DNA of 64,000 nucleotides. It comes from Stropharia rugosoannulata (Eukaryota; Basidiomycota; Agaricomycetes; Agaricales; Strophariaceae). Under the pieces are notes generated by a model. It worked only from the letters and a program-made list of their open reading frames with translations. It ran no database searches and was not told where the DNA came from. The stretch is taken from NCBI GenBank assembly GCA_028532985.1, contig JANCIK010000007.1:2108001-2172000 (forward strand), in the 5' to 3' direction. Positions 12,706-25,930 of this stretch are shown here, piece after piece. The position numbers and the translations under genes are program-made. The number at the start of each line of letters is the position of its first letter. Within the stretch, counting starts at the first letter, position 1.

Positions 12706-13857
12706 CAGCGTATTGCTAATTCTAGTGTGATTACTACTTGTAATGTGATGCAATATACTACTTCCATACATGTATTCCGCATACAATGCACGACTTCTGT
12801 AAGTTCAAGAATCCTGATATGTAGAACCTGGACCTAGTGTAAGATTGTGTATGTGTGTGGGTGCGAGCGACGACTTGTGTGGTCGTCTTGGGGGTGATGC
12901 TCAAGAAAAGGGAAAAGACTAATAGAATGACTGTGCTGGACGGACTTGCGTCTTCTGGGGTGGCTGTAACGGTGTCTGGATAGTGAACGAAGGTGGGTGG
13001 TAATTAACTGCCTCCATACAATGTACATACAGACTTTAAATACTGTAGAAGTAGTTTAGTGATTAATTAAACGTAAAATTTATCCCAAGGAACAACCGAG
13101 GCAGTGTGTAGATCCGAGAAACCTCTGAGGGTAAATGTATTGACCGTCGAGGATACCAAATAGGTGTTTTCCATGCGTAGCCGTTCTGCATTCCTTACAC
13201 TAGACATGCCATAGAGTCACAGAATGATGGTTTGAAGAGGTGGAGTCCGAGGCGGTGTGAATATTTATGCGTATATTAAAGATATTATGACCTGTACAGT
13301 ACAAATTCAATGGTGACTCATGGTGGGTTATGAGCTCGAGAAAATGGAAGAGTCAAGCCAGGTGGCTTCCATACATGCACATTCGTAGCCTGGGTTCTGG
13401 AAGTATACAGGACATCTGGATTCTTTAAGTATGTCGAGTCTTTGCGTTCAAGTGCATTGTTAATTCTTTTCAGAGTCAGTATATCAGCCATTCACAGTAT
13501 GTGCATCACTGACAGGCCTGCTCAGCGATGTCACTTCTTCAGTGTTGTTTACGGTTAAAAAGGCAATGCCAGTGGTCAATTTGAATGGAAGGATGGAAGG
13601 ACGGATCTAAAATGGATTTTTTTTATAACATGGTCAGTGGCACATCAAGTTGTATAATAGCTATAAGTGGCAGGCGGGGCTTAGTACTTACTTTTGTCAC
13701 TTGGTGCATGATGCAACAGTGTGGGGTGCCGGTAGTTTGCACAAGCCAGGTGCGAGTAGGCAGCTGGCAAGACACGATGATGGACATTGGTCAGCGGGAA
13801 AATATGTGACTGCTAGCTAGCGCACGCATGCTCGGTAGCATCTGCGTCTCTGACTCA
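12706..13857. repeat. 3' flank of HET unit 2
   Basis: This is downstream DNA that partly matches the flanks of the other HET units, for example around 13230-13350 and 13590-13790 (compare 24610-25000). It diverges in places, for instance around 12830-13160. No gene is supported. Confidence 0.55.
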
Positions 13858-13866
13858 ACCTCCTGC

Positions 13867-14474
13867 CTAGGCCGAAGACCGGCCTGTCTATGAGGACATA
13901 GTCCGTAGATAGACAGGCCGGGATTTCTCGCAGAGATTTGACGTGCCGTCCGGTTTCCCACACTTTGAGACGGATTTCGAGCCACCCTAAATCAATCAGG
14001 TCACGTTACTGAGAACGACGCGCAGGCAGCCTCGCGTTCCAGGACACAAATCAACTGAAATTCATTGCTTTCCTTTCTTTTAAGTCTGTTATGAATGAAA
14101 TAGAAGTTATATTATGTTTATATGCTACCCGAACAGTTTATAATGATCAGAACCTTTCTAAACACTGTAAGCAGCTCATTCTGGGGCATGATAGCGCTTA
14201 ATTTAATTTTAAAAAGGTATTAGTGATCTTATATAAAAAAAATCTGCTAAAGACATTTTTTTGTGACCTCAAATATGCTGCAGAGTGGATACGGCCACCT
14301 CAGGGAGCAAGGAAGAGAAAGGACGCTCAAATGACATAAGCAAGAACGTGACCTATGACTTTAGGGCGAGCCAAATCCGGGGCAGAAAGCGTGGGAAACC
14401 GGACGGTACGGCAAATCTCTGCGAGAAAGTCCGGTCCCTCTATCGAGGTTCATAGAGGGGCCGGCCATCGGTCT
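13867..14474. mobile_element. Mutator-like fold-back MITE, 608 bp
   Basis: Imperfect inverted repeats of about 120-140 bp form both ends (13867-14010 against 14340-14474). The 9-bp direct repeat ACCTCCTGC flanks the element at 13858-13866 and 14475-14483. Each arm also contains its own inner hairpin: GGCCTGTCTAT pairs with ATAGACAGGCC on the left, and CCCTCTAT pairs with ATAGAGGG on the right. The middle is AT-rich and codes for nothing. Long terminal repeats with a 9-bp duplication fit the Mutator group. The element interrupts the flank of HET unit 2; the uninterrupted site can be seen around 25070-25120. Confidence 0.8.
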
Positions 14475-15050
14475 ACCTCCTGCCGTCCCATTGTCTAATC
14501 TATACTTGACCCACCGCTGACCTGCTCGGCTAGGTGAACATTGTCCACAGTGAATACACCCGTCGTTTGCGCACTGCGGCATGGTAAGAGTGCGCACCCG
14601 TCACAGTCTGCACTGCACGCGACGGCTTGACTTGCTGCTCACCTAGCTGGCCGGCATCAACGTGCACCACATATCCCTTTCCGTGCACACGCGGTCCTCT
14701 GACTATCCCATGCGTGCTCAGGTAGCTACAACACAGTGCAACCCGCTCCTCGCCTTCAGCATATAGCATGTCATGTCTCCAGACTCATTTACTCATCCCG
14801 CTCGTGTGCTCCTTGTACAGCCAGCACGTATTTGGTGGTCTGCGGTGCGCCCTTGCCAATCCGCGTCCCGGGGCCCGTTCTGCACACGCACCCTCCCCGT
14901 GCTCTGTCTCACTCTCGATCCACATGCTCCGCGCATTACGTTCAAGCCCCACACATTATGTTTGAGGCCCCTGCCTCTGTCCAGGCTAACACCCCGCGCC
15001 TGTCCGGGTCGTCGCGGTTCCAAGCATCTGTTCACTGATAGAATCATGGA
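14475..15050. repeat. 3' flank of HET unit 2, continued
   Basis: The flank resumes after the MITE and matches about 25090-25500 of unit 3. No gene is supported. Confidence 0.55.
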
Positions 15051-16290
15051 GGAATCAATGCGGGAAGAACGAGATCATATCAATGGAACTTGGACGGAAT
15101 TCAACTCACTTCCAACCCTCGATACCTGACGTCCCATCCAAAGAGGTTGGTCTCGCCGGCAAAGCTCACGATGTCGTGCTCCTCTGCCCAATTCTTGTTC
15201 TGCCTGTGTAGCTGCCGGACTCCTCCTTTATGTAGCCACAGAATCAAGCTTCCAGGCCCTTGTCGTCCGTATCCGTAAATGGCCCGCACAGAGTTACGCA
15301 TATGTCACTTAGTATATACGTCCGTGTTTGGGTACTTATGACCTTGGCTTTGGTTCCCGCACCGCCAATGCCAACGCAACTGGGGCCTCGGCAGCAGAGC
15401 AGGGGCTCGAATGTGATCTTATTAAGAGTTAAATAGATGAGGTGCGAGCACAGTTTATTTTTCAAACAATGCTTCCGAGCACCAGTACATACACCGCCCG
15501 ACCCCATCACCTGCATCATACAGGATTCAGAGCTGAAGCGCTGAAGTGCTGAACGTGTCACGCATTGCGAGCTATTCTCATGGTACCTGGTTAATGGAGC
15601 GGTCCGGTCAATTTAAATGCATAGCCTATTACCTCACTTGCTCATCAGTGAGCACGGGAAGAAAAGACGAAAGAAAGACATACAAAATGATCAGTAGAAA
15701 AAATACAAAACTTTAGTACTTATCTCTAAACCTACCTGCGTGTCTTTCTTTTATATCCTCCAAATCCTGTTTTAATGTTGCTCAGGTACGCAAGGGACGA
15801 CGTCCATTTGAGCAAGTGTCAAGTGAGTATAAGCATTACTTGATTTACCTACCCAAAATCAGGATCGTGTATTGGTTCCCTCGAGTCCGGAGGCAGGCTC
15901 TTCCGCCTTGCATTGCAACTTAAATTATCTAGCTTCTATGAGATTGCAATCCCCATATAATGGACGGATTATTAATATTTAATGCTACTGTCCCCACAAG
16001 GTCCGTGAATCTGGAGTGTGTGCGCTTCCGTGGAACTAAGGCTTGAAAAATTGAATAAAATCATACCCGGATACACGCGTGAAAGGACTTGTTTTGACAA
16101 GGAATATTTGCCGAGTATAGTTGTGAATCAATAGAGTAATTTCCAGCGCCGATAGTGGCCGTAACAGGCTACTAAACCACCAAGAGCAACAAATCTGTTC
16201 CTACATACAGCCCGCCCGTCCCTGCCCTACCCCGCCCGCCTCAAGTCCTCCTCATCTAGCGCATCTAGCGCGAGGGCCGAGCGAGAGTGG
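15051..16290. other. Unassigned stretch with part of a HET 5' flank repeat
   Basis: Positions 15970-16200 match 5170-5400. The rest, including an AT-rich part near 15600-15960, shows no gene, conserved frame or element end that I can support. Confidence 0.4.
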
Positions 16291-17050
16291 CAGGCCTCAC
16301 TGCTCAGGCCAAAGGCTCACCTGCACGACTCACCAGTACCCCTCAGTGAGTCGGTATTGATTCCATTGCATTGCATTGTCCACCCGCAATGCGCATTAAG
16401 ACAAAAAGTACACACCGCCCGCCTGTCCCTACCCTGACCTGCGCGCCTCATTTCCTGCATATAGAGAGAGTGCCGTGCGAGATGAGCTGGCGAGGGTTGG
16501 AACTTGGACTTGGATTGGACGAGCGAGAAAGAAGGACGAGTTGGGAGCGAGCGGGAAAAGCGAGAGGGACGAGGGACCGAGCCGACCGTGAGGGACTTGC
16601 GGACCCGGGACCACCGGATACGGGGAGAGGAGCGGACAAGCGGGACGAGCGAACGGAGGTGGAAGTGGACTGCAGAGCGATGAAGGCAGGGTGCGGGGTG
16701 CGTGGGGAACAGTGACCATGACTGGGTTCATGTACGCGCACAGGTGGGTGGTACAGGCACGCTGATGATCGATCGGGAGCCCGTTGTGGGCGTGGGCGCC
16801 GCATAAGCGTTGGCACAGTTGTGTGCGAGCGTGGGGGAGGTACGAAGAGTTCGCGCATACACGCAAGGTAGAGGCGCGCAGCGCACATGGGTAGTTCGCG
16901 CACACGCGTCCGCGGAAGGCTCAAGTTTGTGGGATATGCGCCGCGAGGCAATGGCGGACAGCTAGAGGGGTGGGAGGCGGCTGCGGTGGGCTGGGACACG
17001 ACGTCAGACGGTGGTGCATGCAGCAGGTCAAACTGATGCGTGCATACAGT
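16291..17050. repeat. Dispersed repeat, copy of 5941-6860
   Basis: Same orientation as the copy at 5941-6860. Frames on both strands are open over several hundred bases because the DNA is GC-rich, but they are not kept between the copies. Confidence 0.6.
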
Positions 17051-17990
17051 AAGCCATACTCGAGCGGTCTTGATTGGGTCCAATGGTGTTAATGTGATCT
17101 GGTCCCAAGATGTACCGTGAACCCGGGCTGCGGGAGGGTTCTGGCGCTTGTGGTAGGGCTCTAAACATAGAGAAAGACATACCATACCGTTCCGGCTTGT
17201 GCCCGAGCGAGAGCAGACTGTGAGCAGTGCGAGCGGTTGCCGGTGGGAGTGGACGGGCGTGAGCCTTTGAAGATGCGGAGCACGGCAGGGAAAAGCGGGG
17301 GCGGGGAAGGAGAAGATGAGGCCGGCCGGGCGAGAAATTAGGTGCAGCATCAGCATGGGTGGGTGAGAACCGTATTCTTTGAAGCTGGCAGGGAGAAATG
17401 GAAATAGGGGTGCACGGAGGTCGGACGGGCGGGTGGAATGCCTGGGGCAAGTAACAGTGATAGTGACAGGGGGGCGGGGATAAGGACGCTGTAGGGAGGG
17501 GAGGCAGGGGCCGGTGGGTGGATAGGGACAGACCGGGCCGAGACTATCGTGCAAGATTGACTCGCAGGAGCGGACGGCGGACGGCACGGGCTGACAAATC
17601 TACCAGCGGGGGAGGCACTGAGCAGCCGCTGCAGCCGCCGAGCCAACACACCGACGCACGGATGTAGAGAAGACGGGCGAATGCATGCACGGGCTGAGGG
17701 GAGAGGAGCATACTTAGGCAGGCCAATGGGATGGGCCCCGAGGGCCGCGGGGATGCACGGAAGCAGGCGCGACGGGCCGTACTCGTTACATATTCACGAA
17801 TCAGCAGAACCGTGAGGCTCAAGCAACCCGAGAACGACAAAAGACGAAGACGCACCACAGGTGGACCATGCTTCTTCGGGTTCTGCACCCCCATCAACTT
17901 ACAGCGTGCTCGGGTTGTCGCTGTTCCCGCATTATTTTGCAGTGGACTTTGCACTCACCCGCGGTTCGCGTGTTCCAGGCGACTAAATAT
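17051..17990. repeat. Dispersed GC-rich repeat, copy of 18880-19510
   Basis: Positions about 17280-17850 match 18880-19500 in the same order. This is the repeat also seen around 7740-8130. The long minus-strand open frame here (16448-17587) lacks any recognisable domain and is not conserved in the second copy. Confidence 0.55.
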
Positions 17991-18540
17991 TCATTTCATG
18001 GTGAATACCAGCCATATATCTCAATAAGACTCCTCACTGATTGTTGACCTAAGCCGGAGCGCCCGGATCTTCTGCTTAGGACCACGGATGTAGCCATAAC
18101 ATTGCGCTGACTCCACAGACGAGGCGGCCGAGCTGAGAGGGTGCTATGAGCCATCGAGCAATGGTGGGCAGCGTACCCATCCACTAAAAACAGGGCTGAT
18201 TAGTGTAAGTCCATCAGACATTGGCTTACTCACTTCGCAGGTCGTTATTGCGGCACTCGAGTCGTGAGTTCAAGCTTAAGCTAGGTTGACGGATGCATCA
18301 GCCCCCGAATGTTGCGCTGTTTCGACAGTCCAGGTCGACTTCCGAGCTGAGAGTACTGCTCTGCGCTGCGCGCACTCGTTCTCTGGAAACGGAATCAGTC
18401 AATAATGTAACCATAGTAAAATTCTGTATCTACTTGGCTCACTCACCTTGCAGGCCGTTATTTCGGCACATCGTAAGCTCAGGCTCACGAGTTCATTTTG
18501 AGGTGGAGCACTGCTCGTCGCGAACGCCCTAACGGTCCCG
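17991..18540. repeat. Dispersed repeat with copies near 27370 and 31850
   Basis: The segment matches about 27370-27741 and 31850-32390 in the same orientation. The copy near 27370 is broken by a DNA transposon at 27742. No coding frame is conserved. Confidence 0.6.
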
Positions 18541-19720
18541 CCCTATAACATGCAAGGTATTGGCATGATCTTCCTCATGCTGCAGTAGCAGGCCTTCTCT
18601 GTCGGTTGCCGTGGTTTGTACTCGGCTTTACCTGGTATGTCGTATATTTTAAACAAATCCGTACTGATCTGATTTGGCGCGTCCGGATCCTGCATATCAG
18701 GCCGATGCACGGTACTCCGTAGTCTTTTACAGCAACGTCGTGCAGTCCTGATATTGTTGCGACTACATCCCCGCAAACGGGAGCCAGTGGGAGGGCGGCT
18801 TGTGAGGCTTGGGCAAGAGTTGTGCTTGGGATAGGAAACGAGTGCAAGTGCGAGCCAGATCCGTGAGTCATGAATGTGATGGGTGATGGGCTGACGAGCT
18901 GAGGGATGCAGAATGCAGAGCGGGGCCGGCAAAGCTAGAGCAGGCCAGGAGAAGAGGAAGCGGGCCAGGCAAAGATGAGACGGGCTGGGCGAAGATGGAG
19001 CAGGGACGTGCAGAGGCGGGTGATGATTGGATTCTCGGAATCGGGCAGGGAGGAATGGGGGCACACGGAGGCGTGTGGGATGCCTCGGGTGAGAGCGAGG
19101 ACGCAGTAAATGGTTGGGAGGAGAGACAGAGAGGAAGCATAGCCACGAGGCAGGGGCCGGCGGGCCGATAGGGACAGACCTAGACCGGATAGATCGACTC
19201 GCAGGAGCAGACGCGGGGCTGAGCGTGCGAAACCGAGGTCGGACCCGCAGGGGAGCTAGACAGCTGCGCATACACACCTAACATGACTCCATGAGACACT
19301 TCAGCTTCAGTATTGACATCAAATGTACCAGCAGCACACACGTACTTATATAGGGGAGAGGGGGCGGGCCAGGTCGAGTTCGTACTTGCCCCACGCAAGC
19401 CAATGGGACGGCCTCCGGGGGCCGCGGGGATGCATGCGGTCCGTGCATCACGTATCAGCAGAGCAGCGAGGCTCGAGCAGCCCAAGAACGCGGAGGACTA
19501 GGTGACTCCGCAGCGCATCTACCCGTCCCATCGTCTGCCTGTGCAGTGCACAGTGAGCAAGAACTCGTCTGGGGGCGGCCCTAGTACCCGCCTTCCCTTC
19601 CCTTTCCAGTCCCATGGACCTCCGCTAAAAGTGAGCAGTCGTCACAGTCATCACCGTCCACGGACCCCTCCCCAGCAGTACCTCGATACTTTCCAGATAA
19701 CGGAAGCTCAAGGCCGATGT
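18541..19720. repeat. Dispersed GC-rich repeat, further copy
   Basis: See 17051-17990. The first part, up to about 18880, has no match that I noticed. Confidence 0.5.
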
Positions 19721-20599
19721 CAGAATCATCCTAGTACACTGGAATCAAGGTCTCTCTATAACCGAGATGCTAAAATGTGCTCTGTAGTTAGGTTCCAATC
19801 CTATTCAAGACCTTCGAGGATTTCATCCCGGACTCTGTCTTCTCGCAGTACTGTGCGTGTATCCTGATATTCTACAAAGTAACATGGACTTAAAACCGCT
19901 TGACATGTGTCTACAAGCTCACCAACAGCTTGACCGCGTAACAGAGAGCGACTGCCCGGCGCAGTGAGCGCATTCAGGGACCGCATTCTGCTCGGCTTCC
20001 TGTTCGCGTCCCTCATTAACTTCTTCGTCTCAGCGGAAACTGGAGCGTACAACTAGCACCGGCACCCCCCGCCCCGCGCACATTCGCGGTACAGCTTGGT
20101 TACAGATCTCGCCTCCCGTTAGATGCACATTGCCCCGACCCAACCAGATGACTGCATACATACAAAGCGCGATCGGTGTGGGTGCTCTCCTGCGCAGGTC
20201 GCGCACAAACCGCTGTACCCACAATTACCCATACACCTGCGTGGACTTTGTCGTAAGGGACCACGCAGTGTAGCGTGCTCTCGCAGCAATGCCAACCTAA
20301 AGGTCACTTGAAACACTCACCGACACCATACACGGTGCAGAGAAAACCACCGGATCCCGTAGATACAGTGCCTAGGCTAATCCTCTGGACGGACGCGTTG
20401 ATGATGTACGCGCAGGCGCAACGCAGGCACCTGAGCGACTTCGCCATATATGCCAACGAGCACTTGTCAAGCGGAAGCCGTCACTGCTTAATTTCTGAAT
20501 GTTTTCATAAAATTCAAATGCTTACCTCCGTTACCCGTCCCTGAGCACGGACGCATGCACGATGGCGTACCTCGACGAGAACATATCAGTGAGTATAGT
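19721..20599. other. Unassigned stretch
   Basis: I see no gene or element here. Short open frames on both strands carry no recognisable domain. Confidence 0.4.
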
Positions 20600-21260
20600 A
20601 AATACCTGATCAAAATATGTTTATTTGATTTGATTGAGAAGGGACCTACAGCACTCAGCCACTGGTGATGATTCCCCGACGTTTACAACAAATTCAATAT
20701 GCTTACCATTAACTTCCGAAGCCTTACTCCACCACAGAGCACGTCAACGAGACATTGGTGAGTATAGTGAATCCTTCTTACATGCCTCGCACTCATCCAC
20801 CAAGTGTTCGCGCCGCAGCGCGGAAACAACTGCTACACAAATCAGATACTACGTGTCACTAACACGGTTCATCGCAGATTACATAGTATACTTACTGAAT
20901 TTCGAACACCAGTGATCACTGTGCAGTTGACTTGCGCCTCGGCATGGTCCAGCACGAGCTTAACTGAATACCTGCAGACGACACAGGTCAGATCCTGTTA
21001 TACCGTAATTAGTGCTCACTTATTGTTCAGGCACTATTCCAGACTCGGCACATGCAATGCAGCGGAGCCCCAGACGTGTTCTCATAGACGGCTGTAAGTG
21101 CACGCAGCGTTCATGTGTCGAGCATCCTGTGTGGTGAGCCTGATCTCGTGCGCAGACCGCAGCGCAACAGCAATGATGACCTGCAAAGTAAACCAGCCAA
21201 ATCATCGCGGCTGAGCCAACAGTGCCCTGCAGGCACGTATTCAACCACCGAGGCTACATA
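20600..21260. repeat. Dispersed repeat, copy of 8690-9360
   Basis: Same orientation and same position relative to the next HET unit as the copy at 8690-9360. Confidence 0.65.
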
Positions 21261-21805
21261 AAACGTGCAAAAGCGCCCCAGGAAGATATCTCCCATACAC
21301 GCCAGAATAAATTGCTATATATGCATGTACTGCCGGGACAATCTGACGTGCCCCAGGCCAACGCAGCTGCACACCTCCCATAATAGCTGGCTGGCAGGTA
21401 TTGATGGACGCCACATACCCTACGCCCAAGCCCAAGCCCAAGCGCACGCATGCTGTGCTATTTGGGTATGCCGGCCCACCTGACGTGTTATCCCCGACAT
21501 ATACTACTTGGTATTTGCTGTATCAGTATATGTAGTAGCTGTGTGCTAGCTCATTCTTTGGTTTGTTTATTTCTACTAAAAGGAATAGCAGCTCTAGCAT
21601 TCAAACAAAAATGTCTATTTAACTGTTGAGATAAGCACAGCACCGGCGATGCATGTGTGATCAAACCTCGAGGTATCCAAATTTATCTGACACTGATGTA
21701 CTATGAATAGAACATTCTGAAATGTGTATAAAGGCATCCCGTCCATGACGGTCTCACGTTGCATCCCCATTCTCAGACACTTTGAAATCGCTGCAGTGTA
21801 ATTCA
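21261..21805. promoter_or_regulatory. 5' flank and promoter of HET copy 3
   Basis: Upstream block conserved in all four units. TATAAA lies at 21727-21732, 74 nt before the start codon. Confidence 0.55.
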
Positions 21806-24177
21806 ATGACTTCAAGTGCGCACTCCCTAACTCCAGGTCAAGGTGAGTAGACTGTGTTACAACACCTTTATGGTCAAATCTCAACATCCACGGTGAATAG
21901 AATCACCGGGTCCCTCGCACTTGGAATCAGCAGGTAAAATGACACACATTTGATGAAAGATCGCGATATACCTTGAAAGCTAAGAGCGACGAGTAGATGT
22001 CAACGCACGCGGGTCAGCTCTTTTGGCGAGTCTGATTGGGTTCTTCAGACCAGCGACACCAAGTGAGTACAATTTGGCTCCTGCGTTCTTAGATGTTGAT
22101 TAAATAATGGCATTCAGACGCAGATATTACATGCCTGTGCGCGTCTGCCGAGGGGCAACAGCTCTTGAAGACGCTGGGCAGTTTCATAAACTTAGTGGTT
22201 GATTCCGAAGGGAAGGGTACAGCTGATGAGCAAGAAGGTACTATATAATGCTTTTTCTTTGTACATTTTGTGTACCTAACTGGCTCTAGTAACGGACATT
22301 TCTGTGTCCGAAATAGAGGAACATCTCGGGGAAGAATACCGTTCCTGTAAGTATATTTATTATGTGGATGGTGGCCACTGCTGACATAAATATCTCCAGC
22401 AAATGAGGCACTCCCACAAGAGTCGATTCCGAACTCCGAGGAGGAATTTTTGCTTTTATCCAATCTGGTAGATGTGTATCCAATTGGTTATGGTGTGTTC
22501 TTTCACTCAGTGTATGTTTTCACCTATTTAAAATTCTCTTTAGCATTTCCTAGCAAGTTAGTTGAAGAAATTAATGATAGAGTGTTCAACTGGATGCCAA
22601 TCCGCATGATAAGCTTTGACTCAAGTGGGGGCAGTTGTACTCTAGTCGACCGCAGCACACTGGTTGACATCATTCTCACCCGCATACGCGCTGCCTATCC
22701 AAAAGAACTGAAGCTCAGACAAGAAATATGGCGTGGGACTGATCTGGTGCAACTTGTAACTACATTCTGCAAGTACGCAATCCTTTCGCACACTTGGCTG
22801 CGTGGCACTACTGGAGATGTCCTATTCCACGACTGGGCCCACCGCAGGCTCTCAAGGAATACCCGCGGCAATGCCAAGATTGACCATTTCTGCGCTGTAG
22901 CTGCACGTGATCACGGTGTGCAACTTGGTTGGATGGATACAGTGTGTATAAACAAGGAGAGCAGCACTGAGCTGGACGAGTCCATTCGCTCAATGTACAA
23001 ATGGTATAAAGGAGCGCATGTCTGCATCGCATACCTAGGCAACACACTGGAGTTTGCGGAGATCCCGAAGGACGTGTGGTTCACACGGGGATGGACACTG
23101 CAAGAGTTGGTTGCAAACAACAACATTCATTTCTACAACTGTGACTGGACGCAGTTTCAGGTCCCAAGCAGTTTTGACACACACTTGAGCGACCCTGAAT
23201 TTGTTTCTCCACCATCTTACATCCAGAATCTCATGGCAGTGGAAGTGCAGTACCAAGTTTTCAAAGCAACATCAATTACACAGATGGAGCTCATCTTTCT
23301 CAGCCGTGGCTTTGCTGACATGGTTCCAATCTGCAGAATTATGGAGCTTTCAGCAAAGCGCAATGTTACCCGTGCAGAAGATCACATCTACTCCTTAATG
23401 GGTCTTCTCAATGCTAGCATCCCTATTGCATATGGTGAGGGATCCGAGAATGCACTGCGACGCATGATTCAGCAAGTAATGATCTCCAGGCGCGACTTTC
23501 GGGATCTCTTCAATCACACTAACAGATCTTCCATCCTGCCAGAAACAATTACTGACTACATTGGACATACAAAGATGGTCAAAGAACCCCGACTCATTGT
23601 GAATCTGCAGGAGCCAATACTACTGTCACATTTGGGAGTCCATGCGACATTCTTGGCAATTCCCCTGTTCAACAAAGATAAATACAAAAATCGCTTCCCA
23701 CCCAATATATCTATGAGCAGTATACTCTGGTCAGAGCATCAAGGTTATGAAATTAGGGCAAGATATACTGCACTGGATGATAGCACAGACACATCGGAGT
23801 GGATCTCAAACCTAAACATTACCCTTCCCCCAGACAGGCCCGGATCATATAAAGCCCCTCCTTTCATTTTTCTTGCTATTTTCACGGCAGAAATTGATCA
23901 AGATCATGACAAGGTTTACATACCTGTTGGCAACAATCTTGGTGTAACTGTGCTCCCAGACCTGTCAAATCCTAGTCATGAACCTCTCACAACACGGTTC
24001 ACAGACATAAACCCCCTCAATTCATCCGCATATTCCCAATATTGGCCACATTATGGTCCACGCCGGATACATCTCCAATATAGCGGATTTGATGTATCAG
24101 AGGAAGGTTTCTATACCCTTTCTGGAGCAGATGCAAAGCGGCTGGGATTTAGAGTAATTTCAGCATATTTCCGTTAG
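21806..24177 (+). CDS. HET-domain protein, copy 3 (672 aa, seven exons)
   Basis: Likely a heterokaryon-incompatibility type protein. Exons: 21806-21842, 21901-21933, 22018-22062, 22118-22237, 22290-22346, 22400-22492 and 22544-24177. All introns are GT-AG in phase 1 and the joined frame is 2019 nt. For exon 6 I chose the donor GTGTGT because the other copies use it; an alternative donor at 22487 also keeps the frame. Residues 1-128 are an unrecognised N-terminal region. The HET domain starts near residue 205 with CKYAILSHTWL and continues with GWMDTVCINKESS, WFTRGWTLQEL and YSLMGLL..IPIAYGEG. The C-terminal 300 residues are conserved in all copies, with no domain that I can name. There is no signal peptide or membrane segment. 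This is the copy that looks most intact. Confidence 0.87.
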
Positions 24178-25930
24178 CAGTGTATGGTCAATTCTAGTGT
24201 GGATACTTGTAATGTAATATATGACTTCCATACATGTACAGCGGCTCATAAGCACTGGAAGTTGTGGGCGGGCGGGGACCAGATGTGGTGTCAAGAAGGG
24301 GCCGGGGCAGCGTACCCCTCAATCTGTCTTAGCTCTCCGCTCTCCTGCTCTCCTGCTATGTCGAGCTGAGAGTCTTACCTCTGATGCCCATGTCTACATT
24401 ACCATGTGCAACATGTCGCTTACAAGGCACTGCTGGAATGTATTTACAAGATTTGCAGATATAATACATGACTTCGGTAAGTTCAAGAATCCCGAGCTGT
24501 AGAATCTGGACCTAGACATGTCATAGAGTCGCACATTGACAAACATGTGTACTTGAGATTCAGTTTACTGTTGCTGAGCCGTTGCTGGTCAGATTCGGGC
24601 AGAACGATGGTTGTTTGAAGAGGTGGAGTCCGAGGTGGTGTGAATATTTATGCATATATTGAAGATAGTGTAACATGTGCAGTATGAGTTCAAGGTGGGT
24701 TACGAGCTCGAGAAAATGAAACTTGAGAGAGTCACCGCTTGTTTACAATCCGACGCGTGATGCCAGTGGTCAATATTAACGGACGGACGGAAGGACGGAT
24801 CTGAAATAGATTTTTTTATAACATTAATGAACCTTTGAGCAGGTCAGTGGCGCATCAAAGTTGTATGATAGCTATGCTAGGACTCAAGTGGCAGGCAGGG
24901 CTTAGTACTTGCTTTTGTCACTTGGTGCATGATTCAGATGCAACGGCGGAGGGTCCCAATGATCTGCACAAGCCAGGCGCAGGTAGGCAGCCGGAACGAC
25001 GCCATGAGTTGTTCAGGCGGCTTCCCTCCAAGCACACAACTAATCTTGATAGCATATGCGTCTTTCACGCATCACCCAGCTCCCGCCCTCATGCTGTTCC
25101 ATTGTCTAGGCTACGCTGGCTATGGCGCTGACTTCCTCAGCTCGGCAACCATCGTCCACAGCGCATACAGCCGTCGTTTGCACACTGCAGCCCCAGTGCG
25201 TACCCGTGACAGTATGGACTTCATGCGATAGCTTGGCTTACTGCTCACCTAGCTGGCCGGCATAGACGCGCGCCAAATATTGGACCGCGTATGTGCGGAC
25301 TACATGGGGTGCCTTCAGTGTACAACAATTCATGTCCTCGTACTTACAGCCATCCCGTATCCGGCGGCCCATCCGCGTCCCGGGTCCCCAATCCCAATGT
25401 AAAGGCTGATGCGCACGCGCCCATTCCCACTCTCAAGCCCCACGCTTAGCATCAAGACCCCGCGCATTACATTCAACTTGCATCACGCATTATGTTCAAT
25501 GCCCCCACGCCCCACTCCCGACGTGCCGTAGCAGCCCGTTCCGGTCACTGACAACTCTCCCCCACGCGGAGCTGTACCTGTGCCGGTTCCCGAGACATGA
25601 CACGAGTGTGACGCATACATTTGCACTCCCAACACACCACACCCCGCACGCACCATGCCGCTCACCCACTCACCCACTCACCCAGCACCAGCAACCTCTA
25701 CCCCTTGCGCGTCTGCGTGAATCATGCCGCGTACACCTCCGCTCCACTGGTTGGTGGTCATGTTTTGACTTCACGTCCCTCCCTGCACCCCGCCTTTCTG
25801 TCTTCGCACCCCGCCTTTTCCATCGTCCATGTCCCCCATGTTGTGTACAACACTTATATCCAGCTCTCCGCGCTGTGCGGTCTAATCCCTACCAGGGAAA
25901 TGGCTAGCGGACCACAACGGGAGCGGGGGG
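24178..25930. repeat. 3' flank of HET unit 3
   Basis: Matches 1-1812 in inverted orientation, and 33790-34637 plus 37158-38400 likewise. Compared with unit 4 it shows the empty site of the TA-type transposon. No gene is supported. Confidence 0.7.

Noticed and set aside
16448..17587. 379-codon open frame on the minus strand
   Set aside because: It lies over GC-rich dispersed repeats, is full of proline, serine and arginine as expected for such DNA, has no domain, and is not open in the other repeat copies.
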